From contig NZ_JAIVFS010000063.1 of the NCBI RefSeq assembly GCF_020829645.1, positions 1 through 48,394 of the forward strand: 48,394 nucleotides of DNA, written 5' to 3'. This stretch comes from Nostoc mirabile CHAB5784 (lineage in GTDB: Bacteria; Cyanobacteriota; Cyanobacteriia; Cyanobacteriales; Nostocaceae). A model generated the notes under the pieces. It worked only from the letters and a program-made list of their open reading frames with translations. It did not search any database and was not told the DNA's origin. This document shows positions 25,601 through 31,266 of the stretch, in pieces (position 1 is the first letter of the stretch; every line of letters begins with the position of its first letter). A program made the position numbers and the translations under genes.

Positions 25601-26252
25601 GCTGATTATCAATATCTGAAGTTTCAACAGAATAAACAATAGGATTAATTGAATTTACTTGCTTTTGTGATAATTGAGCAAGAGGAAAATTGAGTAGAGT
25701 AGTGCTTATTTTTTGCTCTGTGTTTGAAGCTAATTGCTGATGATTATCAATATTTGAAGATAGGACAAAATCAACAGCATAATTAATTGGATTTGCTTGT
25801 TTATGTGATATAACAGGAGCAAAAGTTGGTGGAGTAGTGCTGGTTTTTTGCTCTGTATTTAAAGTCAATTGCTGATTATTAGTACTGATTTGAGTCAGTA
25901 CCGACTCTGAAAAAGGCCAATTAGAGGATAATTCTAAATCAGGCTTGTATGCTATATGTTGGGAAGCTTGAACAGGTGTTGAAGAAAAATTAGTTAAAAA
26001 CGGGTTAGTTATCTCTTCAGATATTTGCAAATTTGTTGCAGGCGATCGCTCCTCCAACGATTGCAAAATCTCAAAATTAGAAAATCTATCCGTTTGTGAT
26101 ATTGTTTCTAACTCAGTTGATTCTGTGGTAATCGATGGCTCCCAGTCAAGGTTAGCCTCCGGTAACGGTTCAAAGACTGATAATACAAGAGGTTGAACTG
26201 TATCGATTAAGTTAAAGCTTTTAGCTATCAAATCAAAGAGATAATTGCTCAT
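22602..26252 (-). CDS. Large repetitive, probably disordered CIS-operon protein
   Basis: A 1216-residue, Ser/Thr/Gln/Pro-rich protein with no signal peptide. The N-terminus is MSNYLFDLIAKSFNLIDTVQ. Three ~45-residue repeats lie near residues 125-265 (core QLSQKQ, INPIV). A three-copy ~86-residue repeat lies at roughly residues 510-750, and a two-copy repeat with VGVVEQWDELGQ near 935-1100. The end (VTIGRLEIRSAAPAPPPPRP, then SLNEYLQRRA) is an IxVTIGRxEVR plus Pro-rich plus SLxEYL tail that I associate with short conserved eCIS proteins, so only the C-terminus is likely core. Its ATG overlaps the upstream stop by one base (TGATG). Function is unknown; a tape-measure or scaffold role is possible but not shown. 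Confidence 0.75.
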   Translation of the reverse strand: MSNYLFDLIAKSFNLIDTVQPLVLSVFEPLPEANLDWEPSITTESTELETISQTDRFSNFEILQSLEERSPATNLQISEEITNPFLTNFSSTPVQASQHIAYKPDLELSSNWPFSESVLTQISTNNQQLTLNTEQKTSTTPPTFAPVISHKQANPINYAVDFVLSSNIDNHQQLASNTEQKISTTLLNFPLAQLSQKQVNSINPIVYSVETSDIDNQQVTSSTEGKKSTTPLNFSPAQLSQKQLTKINPIVFSVKPSNVANWESFLTHPFLESEILSTTVNQIIPYPKTDVLKSALVSQTKTFLSNRLIPVQTPESNTSLSNLIFKESQLTPKFLPQQPIGINRLSLSLQLPRKSDLQIPFNKNPTKSVIFTFAHQEKTFSQPSLNTTILKTAITKENNAPVSKLVGEKSEELTTQLLNNQSIEINRSASLYPLAKVLDLKQSLSQIQPETSTILSIPSVLQPGKSATENLYKQPTEINPVFIRSQLPQSESSEAFLAQLQLELTAIPLVSFANASAITQLSPLTPVIAVETNTHASTLIQPQQQLASELPQKRSLKTENISTSEVLSSQIIEQPTAIPTLREPLLYETLRERGTPSFTNASAITQESPLIPTITIETNTPSFTLIQPQQQLASELPQKRSLKTENISTSEVLSSQIIEQPTAIPTLREPLLYETLRERGTPSFANASAITQESPLIPTITIETNTPSFTLIQPQQQLASELPQKRSLKTENILTSEILSSQIVEQPTAIPLVSSANAPAINQVLPLTPVLTVDTSTPALSPVIQPEIAPVAIASIIDRTLSNSHKQSLTPTIATETIAEPQEKLTSNVPGIQQIFVHKNVSSMQPLLSNGSAKLSSLQTNSSTTQFVDNLSSSVTSQPTTQLTAINSDIIPTPALYPLTSRTDIQSQINFSDSHLSDFHREKASAQEVCSQNYNRSDRKHIAIQKVGVVEQWDELGQVGEEMNVNYAHHPVNMQHQQIDPHEGILTSPVENLGVAEYRDEYLTQRRKDAKENPLNHSAFMQRQNLILPENASPNLFMSADRFKNRKHIATQKVGVVEQWDELGQAGEEMNINYAHHPANMQRQQINPNEGILTNPVENVILPQNVSPNLSMSADRGRDRVESSYFRQLEESDLRPLSDPINDLTVKNLSVIARSSKKLQKRSLTEYETPPAIQVTIGRLEIRSAAPAPPPPRPKPRPAPSVMSLNEYLQRRARRG
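22957..23439. repeat. Two-copy ~162-bp repeat flanking a second interspersed element
   Basis: Nearly identical copies lie at 22957-23118 and 23277-23439, encoding the VGVVEQWDELGQ / EEMNINYAHHP segments. Between them lies ctttgcgtctttgcgccttt (about 23219-23250), a repeat that is usually intergenic in these cyanobacteria. It is read in frame here as LTQRRKDAKE. Confidence 0.85.
24001..24730. repeat. Three-copy 258-bp-period direct repeat inside the 1216-residue protein gene
   Basis: Copies start at about 24001, 24259 and 24517, each beginning ggtatcgctgttggttgttc. Copies 2 and 3 are nearly identical; copy 3 diverges at its far end. A short interspersed element containing cgttcctcgttcgcgtagcg lies at the junctions (about 24207-24258 and 24465-24516) and is translated as ETLRERGTP-type sequence. 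Copy 1 lacks that element at its left edge. Confidence 0.9.
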
Positions 26253-26989
26253 CAGTTCGTCACCATCTCTAAATACAATTGTCGCCGTCTGGGACTCATA
26301 GCCAAAATATCAGCTTCACGCCAACCGTAAGCAGCAGCCAAAGTATGTACTTCTCGCAAAACTCGAAACGCCCAAGGGTTAATCTCAGCCCAGAAGAACG
26401 ACACAATGTCAAATAACGATCGCCATTGGTGGTTGCAAGCGCAACAGGAAATATCAATTGGTACATTTGCTTGAGGATCTGCTTGAGCCATTTGGGCAAT
26501 AATTGCATCTCTCACATGAGATGGTAATTGCTGAAACGGTAGATATTCACCATTACACACTGCTTGCAAAATACAGCGTTCTAATAAAATCTCTTGGGCA
26601 ATCTCTGGCTGTTTGTGTTCAGCGATCGCTATCATATCTAAACTGTTTGGGAGACGAAAACTCACCTGATAATCAGCAAGCTCAAGACAATATTTCTTAA
26701 CTGGTTCAAGTGACAGTGATGCTACACGCATATCTGCAACATCAAAATTAAGTTCCAAGACTTCACCACAGCTTGGACAGGTCACTTGACTAACCAGTTG
26801 CGAACCAAATGTCCACTCTCGCAATGTCAGCAGCATAGCATCACGCTGACCGAGACTGAGTTGAGTAAGCGTATCTATGGAGGTATCAGGACAAGCACTA
26901 GCTAGTAGCTTGATTGCTTTAGACCAAGATGGCTGATTACGTCCCCATTCCCAGATATTTAACAGTTCTGAGGTTGATAGCGATCGCAT
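26252..26989 (-). CDS. T4 gp51-like baseplate hub assembly chaperone with Zn-ribbon
   Basis: A 245-residue protein. LLNIWEWGRNQPSWSKAIKL and LSLGQRDAMLLTLREWTFGS are followed by CPSC (about residue 74) and a distal CCAC pair (about residue 183), giving a split four-Cys zinc site around an insert. This matches the family annotated as T4-type baseplate hub assembly chaperone in eCIS loci, which aids baseplate formation and is probably absent from the mature particle. The start is supported by an AGGGA sequence upstream. The next gene begins within its stop codon. Confidence 0.8.
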   Translation of the reverse strand: MRSLSTSELLNIWEWGRNQPSWSKAIKLLASACPDTSIDTLTQLSLGQRDAMLLTLREWTFGSQLVSQVTCPSCGEVLELNFDVADMRVASLSLEPVKKYCLELADYQVSFRLPNSLDMIAIAEHKQPEIAQEILLERCILQAVCNGEYLPFQQLPSHVRDAIIAQMAQADPQANVPIDISCCACNHQWRSLFDIVSFFWAEINPWAFRVLREVHTLAAAYGWREADILAMSPRRRQLYLEMVTN

Positions 26990-27043
26990 AGTCTATTTCC
27001 CTGCTGGTTGAACAATTAAATCTGATTAACTAAGCCTAGTTAA

Positions 27044-27517
27044 TCATGAAGCTTTTTCCCAACCTTCGTTTTCTATCTTTATGTACTCGATAGCGACAGC
27101 ATTAGCACTAGCATCAAGGTCTGGTAAAGCTTGATATTCCGAAACCCAGCAACTAAAAACTGTATATGAAGCCGCTTTCTCACCAGCTTCGTCACGAACC
27201 TCAATAGTGATATTTTTACGGAAATCTGCCAGAGACATTTCTGGTTTACTACCAAGCTTCCAGACCTTATTTGCCCATTCTTCAAAATCAGAATTTTTGC
27301 TACTAACACCTCGTTCTAAGGTGATGGGATCGTACTTGCTTTGTCCTGGAGACTTATAAACGGTACTAAAGTCGCCACCTGAGCGGTGTTCTATAACCTC
27401 AGTAGTTCGCTTCAGACCACTGACTTTACTTACCCCAGCTACTTCTGTACTACCGAATTTCACAACAAATTTAAAGTTTTTGTAGTAGTCAATACGTTTA
27501 CTGTCAATAGAAGGCAT
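27044..27517 (-). CDS. CIS inner tube protein (gp19/Hcp-like)
   Basis: A 157-residue protein of normal tube-protein length. It reads FKFVVKFGSTEVAGVSKVSG, LKRTTEVIEHRSGGD, then DPITLERGVSSKNSDFEEWA, all hallmarks of the T4-like tube family in eCIS. A strong AAGGAG ribosome-binding site sits 6-7 nt before the ATG, consistent with the high output needed for a polymerising subunit. Only one tube gene is present here; several other systems have two or three. It follows the sheath gene after 10 nt. Confidence 0.95.
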   Translation of the reverse strand: MPSIDSKRIDYYKNFKFVVKFGSTEVAGVSKVSGLKRTTEVIEHRSGGDFSTVYKSPGQSKYDPITLERGVSSKNSDFEEWANKVWKLGSKPEMSLADFRKNITIEVRDEAGEKAASYTVFSCWVSEYQALPDLDASANAVAIEYIKIENEGWEKAS

Positions 27518-27527
27518 ATATTTCTCC

Positions 27528-29243
27528 TTAAACTGCTATTTGTCCGGCTATTTGCTGAATCTTGAGAATGACAAATTCAGCTGGTTTGAGGGGAGCAAAA
27601 CCAACAATGATATTGACAATTCCTAAGTTAATATCATTTTGGATTGTTGTTTCTTTATCGCACTTTATAAAGTAAGCATCTTCCGGCTTACCACCTTGAA
27701 AAGCTCCTTGAAGGAAGAGACCATGCATAAAAGCCCCAAGATTCAAGCGAATTTGCGCCCACAACGGCTCGTCATTTGGCTCAAAGACAACCCATTGCGT
27801 ACCACGATAAAGACTTTCTTCCAAGAAAAGCGCCAAACGGCGAACTGGAATATATTTCCATTCATCGGTAAGACGGTCATCTCCCTTGCGCGTCCGCGAT
27901 CCCCAAATCACCCGACCAAAAGCTGGTAGAGTTCGCAAACAATTAATTCCCAGAGGATTCAATTCCCCATTTTCTGCGTCTGTTAAAGGTACGCTCAATT
28001 GGGGTACACCCGTCAGTGTTGCTTCTGTACCTGCTGGAGCTTTCCACACACCGCGTTCAACATCAGTACGAGCAAATACACCCGCGATCGCACCACAGGG
28101 AACAAATTCTTCTATTTGATTTTCCCGTAAAGGATTTGGCTGCTTGATTCGAGGAAAGAAAACAGCAGCATAACTAGTCGGTTCGCCAAAGTTCTGAATA
28201 CCATTCTTGGCCTTATCCTTATCAGTCCAACTAGTAGGCGGATCGATGATGAAAAATGCGCGACGGTCTTTACAAAATTCTGCTGCTGGATCGACTAAAG
28301 AGTCATAATCTATATTGCCATCATTTTTATAAGGCGGAATACAAAGCATATTAAACAGGTCAGCTTTATATAAAGCGTAAAGACCCTGTTTATTTGCTTC
28401 TTTGTTTAACCCTGTGAAATCATTCACATCTAGATCGTCACCATCCGCACCACTGTTTTCTTCTGCTTTGGTGTTGGTATCGTTATCATCCCACAATCTT
28501 TTATCCGGTGTTGGATCGGCATGAGCAGCTGGTCTATCTGTTGGCACAGATTCATCTCTAAATCGAACTAAATAAGACTCATTCAACAAAACTTTATCTA
28601 CTCGTCTGGGATGATTTGGCAGCACCGATACGTTGCGAAATAATTCTAGTTGATTTGTATTTTTATCAAAAACTTTAATGTTGAATAGTTTTTGTGACTC
28701 TGCATCTCGTACTACATTAACATCTAGATATTCAATCCGCACTCTTAAGAGATTTCCCCAGCTGCCTTCATTTGCTGCTTCTAAGTTGAGACCATTAACA
28801 TTTAGTTGTGCTTTCTTAGCTGTGGGTTCGGTTTGTCCTGGAGTTTGACCTTCTGGTGGAGCCTGACCTTCTGGTGGAGCCTGACCTTCTGGTGGAGCTT
28901 GACCTTCTGGTGGAGCCTGACCTTCTGGTGGAGCCTGACCTTCTGGTGGAGCTTGGCCTTCTGCCTGTTTCAGCTTAGAGTGAGTGAGTCGGACAATAAT
29001 TGCTTGGCTACCACCGTTGAGGTAAAAGTCTCGTAGAGCATAGCCAAGGGTACTATTCAGCCACAATCCTCCAAAAATGCGTTCAAAGTCGCCATAATTG
29101 TTGATAGTAATTGGCTCGTCTATAGGGCCTCGTAAGGTACGACCAATAAAGGCAGTAATAGAGGTAGATACGCCTGTAATCGTGCGTACTCCACTCTTGA
29201 TTTCTTCTACGTAAACGCCTGGATAGGTTGGTTGTATAGGCAT
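27528..29243 (-). CDS. CIS sheath protein
   Basis: A 571-residue sheath protein. The N-terminus PTYPGVYVEEIKSGVRTITG is the classic sheath start, followed by VSTSITAFIGRTLRGP and the C-terminal core (NCLRTLPAFGRVIWGSRTRK, YIPVRRLALFLEESLYRG, EPNDEPLWAQIRLNLGAFMH). The C-terminal strand (VGFAPLKPAEFVILKIQQIA) is the handshake arm that interlinks subunits. A GQAPPE hexapeptide repeat (six copies near residues 95-131) is inserted in the outer region, probably surface exposed. It is the first gene of the block, so the operon promoter should lie upstream of 29243. Confidence 0.97.
   Translation of the reverse strand: MPIQPTYPGVYVEEIKSGVRTITGVSTSITAFIGRTLRGPIDEPITINNYGDFERIFGGLWLNSTLGYALRDFYLNGGSQAIIVRLTHSKLKQAEGQAPPEGQAPPEGQAPPEGQAPPEGQAPPEGQAPPEGQTPGQTEPTAKKAQLNVNGLNLEAANEGSWGNLLRVRIEYLDVNVVRDAESQKLFNIKVFDKNTNQLELFRNVSVLPNHPRRVDKVLLNESYLVRFRDESVPTDRPAAHADPTPDKRLWDDNDTNTKAEENSGADGDDLDVNDFTGLNKEANKQGLYALYKADLFNMLCIPPYKNDGNIDYDSLVDPAAEFCKDRRAFFIIDPPTSWTDKDKAKNGIQNFGEPTSYAAVFFPRIKQPNPLRENQIEEFVPCGAIAGVFARTDVERGVWKAPAGTEATLTGVPQLSVPLTDAENGELNPLGINCLRTLPAFGRVIWGSRTRKGDDRLTDEWKYIPVRRLALFLEESLYRGTQWVVFEPNDEPLWAQIRLNLGAFMHGLFLQGAFQGGKPEDAYFIKCDKETTIQNDINLGIVNIIVGFAPLKPAEFVILKIQQIAGQIAV
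28849..28956. repeat. 18-bp x 6 minisatellite in the sheath gene
   Basis: Six direct copies of ccttctggtggagcctga spaced exactly 18 bp start at 28849, 28867, 28885, 28903, 28921 and 28939. The two silent variants are gcct/gctt. They encode GQAPPE on the minus strand and preserve frame with any copy number. The low divergence indicates recent expansion. Confidence 0.97.
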
Positions 29244-29350
29244 TGTTCAATCTCTAGTTAAGTATTTAGAAGTTACAAATTGACAAATTTAGTTTGAGAC
29301 TTCAAACGATCGCGTCTAAGACGAATAGCGATCGCACTCAATAAACCCCT

Positions 29351-29368
29351 TGCAAAAATATTTTTGCA
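29351..29368. promoter_or_regulatory. Perfect 18-bp palindrome upstream of the sheath gene
   Basis: tgcaaaaatatttttgca is exactly self-complementary and lies about 107 bp upstream of the sheath ATG. It is AT-rich with a central AATATT. It could be a dimeric regulator's operator or the arm of a hairpin. No T-run typical of a terminator follows in the sheath direction. Confidence 0.45.
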
Positions 29369-29424
29369 CTCTTGGGGAAGGGAAAAAGGTTAAAAGGAAA
29401 TAGTTGTTTCTTCACCCTTTTGCC

Positions 29425-29441
29425 GACTTCTGCAAGAAGTC
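29425..29441. repeat. 17-bp hairpin (7-bp arms, 3-nt loop)
   Basis: gacttctgcaagaagtc forms perfect GACTTCT/AGAAGTC arms. It overlaps the last base of the stop codon of the 35-residue candidate ORF. It may be a weak attenuator or a common dispersed repeat; no U-tract supports an intrinsic terminator. Confidence 0.5.
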
Positions 29442-29548
29442 TAATCAATTACCTTTGACCAGACTTGTCGCTCAATTGCAACACCATATTGTTTACTGAC
29501 TTGAGGAGTTTTTTTACTAATCTCAGAAGGTTGGGCAATTTTGAACAT
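29441..29548 (-). CDS. Candidate 35-residue small ORF upstream of the sheath gene
   Basis: The ORF runs from ATG at 29548 to TAG at 29441 and encodes a basic, polar peptide beginning MFKIAQPSEISKKTPQ and ending IERQVWSKVID. An AAGG sequence lies about 11 nt upstream, a weak ribosome-binding site. It is on the same strand as the sheath gene and about 200 bp upstream. I do not recognise a family. No further evidence supports translation, so this is a candidate only. Confidence 0.35.
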   Translation of the reverse strand: MFKIAQPSEISKKTPQVSKQYGVAIERQVWSKVID

Positions 29549-29611
29549 AAAATCTTTTACCTTAACGAGAATTTTGTCAATCAGCAAGCTTAGAAAATGT
29601 GTTTCTACCCT

Positions 29612-29653
29612 TTACTTCATGCTCACAGGAGGTTGACATTGTTTATCAAACAT
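29612..29653 (-). CDS. Candidate 13-residue leader peptide with strong ribosome-binding site
   Basis: A GGAGG at 29665-29661 lies 7 nt before an ATG at 29653, followed by 13 codons (MFDKQCQPPVSMK) and TAA. The Shine-Dalgarno is the strongest in this intergenic region. Both this and the following candidate ORF start MF-K. It might be a leader peptide, a remnant of a longer gene, or chance. Confidence 0.3.
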   Translation of the reverse strand: MFDKQCQPPVSMK

Positions 29654-29665
29654 AATTTTTCCTCC

Positions 29666-30339
29666 AAAATCGTTTGTACATAATTAGTCGGGTGTCCAAC
29701 TGCCAGTCATGACGGTGTGACAAGAAGGTTTGGTAAAAAATAGGTACTCTTTCCTCTAAGTAGGTCGATGTGAATATTTATCGTTGGGATAAGGCAGGAG
29801 GCAAGAGGAAAGAGGGTTTGAGTTTCTTTAATTTTTGTTAACATAGCTTTGTTTTTCCACACCGTTTTACTTAATTTTTAACTTGGTAGCAGTGAGATGA
29901 GTTTATTCACTGTGGGTCTTTTAATTCTTAATTGGTAGCAGTGAGACAAGTTTATTCCCTGTGGAAAATCAGAGGCTTTTAGCTGAACCTTCTAATTCTT
30001 AATTGGTAGCAGTGAGATGAGTTTATTCACTATCTGGAGCCGCCATGAGGACTCCAAATAGTCGCAAAGCAATGCTGAGTCTTGATTAGCGGTGAAAATT
30101 ACGTATAAGTCTTGAGCTTTCAATAACAGTTAGCTTAATATTTTTTAACCTAATTTCAATCACACACAGTATACTTGACAACAATACGTGCTATAGCTGA
30201 AGAATATCATTTTTTTTGCAAGTCATACCAGTAGCTAGAAATTTTTTGATATCTTTGCTTGTGCATAAGTTGATCGTACTGATACGTATAGTTAATAGAG
30301 GATTCCAAGCTAAATTTCTTTTATTAATAGGAGAGTGAA
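29666..30339. other. Divergent intergenic region without a recognised gene
   Basis: About 670 bp of AT-rich DNA between the sheath-side small ORFs and DUF928. It holds the three-copy repeat described separately and presumably both divergent promoters. No tRNA, long ORF or reliable -10/-35 pair was identified by eye. The DUF928 gene has a good AGGAG ribosome-binding site just before 30340. Confidence 0.5.
29881..30033. repeat. Three-copy ttggtagcagtgaga repeat with internal hairpin
   Basis: Copies of ttggtagcagtgagatgagt followed by ttattcact begin at 29883, 29932 and 30003 (spacings 49 and 71 bp). Copies 1 and 3 can fold through AGTGA/TCACT; copy 2 has compensating loss (gacaag, ttccctg). 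Each is preceded by a ttaattcttaa-like stretch. They lie in the divergent region between the sheath gene and the DUF928 gene. Confidence 0.8.
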
Positions 30340-31230
30340 ATGTCTAGGGGTATCTATGCGTTTGTACGGGTAGCATCTAGGAATATGAAATGGATGCTAA
30401 CAATTGCTCTGATCTTGAGCAGCGTCACCTATTATCCAACAAAGGTAACAGGCCAAACTAAACAACCAGCAACGACCAAGCAGCCTGTGCAACCAGCCAA
30501 AGGTAGGACTTCACCTCAACAACCTACCTCTCGACCAGTTTTTATTTTGCCAAAAGCACCTGCTTCATTAAGTCCTGTATCTGGGCGTAGAGCAGGAATG
30601 GGTAGTCGAGATAATTGCCCTGCGGTTCCAACCCCCCTCACTGCCTTAGTACCATTTCGAGAGGAACAAAAGGTTGGGGAACAGAAAAACAAGTCAATTA
30701 TCGGGATTGTAGAGGGACTAACCACTTCAGAACGGCCTACGTTTTGGTTTTATATCCCTTATATTAAGGATTTGTCTAACTCAAGCGCTGAATTTAGCTT
30801 ACAGGATAGCGCCGAAAATGATGTTTATAGAAATGCGATCGCCCTACCTTCAAAGCCAAGTGTCATTGGTATTTCTCTCCCTAGTACTGCTGCTTCGTTA
30901 GAAGTAGATAAGACATATCGCTGGTATTTAAAAGTACATTGTAACAAAGAGGCAGCAAGTATTCCTGTATATGTAGAAGGGGACATTAAAAGAATTAATT
31001 TAGATTCTCGTGTTATCCAACAAATAGAAGCCGCAAATGAGCCTCGACAAAAGATTATAATCTATGCTGAAAAAGGGATTTGGTTTGACGCTTTAAATAT
31101 GCTAGCACAAATACGCATTTCTAATTATAGAAATACATTTGTTGAGGAAGATTGGCAAAGTTTATTGCAATCCATCAATCTGGATGATATTGCTACGATG
31201 CCTCTAATGAAATTACCAAACCGCGAATAA
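30340..31230 (+). CDS. DUF928 family exported protein
   Basis: A 296-residue protein preceded by AGGAG six bases before the ATG. A hydrophobic segment at residues ~18-38 (MKWMLTIALILSSVTYY) and a cleavage-like region ending at VTGQ suggest a signal peptide, followed by a Thr/Gln/Pro-rich linker. The domain from ~80 to 205 carries DUF928 hallmarks: AGMGSRDNCPAVPTPLTALV, ERPTFWFYIPYI, YRWYLKVHCN. The function of DUF928 is unknown; the genes recur near CHAT, CHASE2 and haemagglutinin genes in cyanobacteria. It converges on the TPR-CHAT gene with only 36 bp between the stops. Confidence 0.9.
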   Translation: MSRGIYAFVRVASRNMKWMLTIALILSSVTYYPTKVTGQTKQPATTKQPVQPAKGRTSPQQPTSRPVFILPKAPASLSPVSGRRAGMGSRDNCPAVPTPLTALVPFREEQKVGEQKNKSIIGIVEGLTTSERPTFWFYIPYIKDLSNSSAEFSLQDSAENDVYRNAIALPSKPSVIGISLPSTAASLEVDKTYRWYLKVHCNKEAASIPVYVEGDIKRINLDSRVIQQIEAANEPRQKIIIYAEKGIWFDALNMLAQIRISNYRNTFVEEDWQSLLQSINLDDIATMPLMKLPNRE

Positions 31231-31266
31231 TTTCATATACAGTAAAATATCTATAAGCCTAGATTT

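Noticed and set aside
28849..28956. Regular short repeats could suggest a CRISPR array
   Set aside because: The units are contiguous 18-bp copies without spacers and encode an in-frame hexapeptide.
29733..29747. NtcA-like GTA...TAC site upstream of the sheath operon
   Set aside because: The spacer is 9 bp instead of 8, and no well-placed -10 box was seen.
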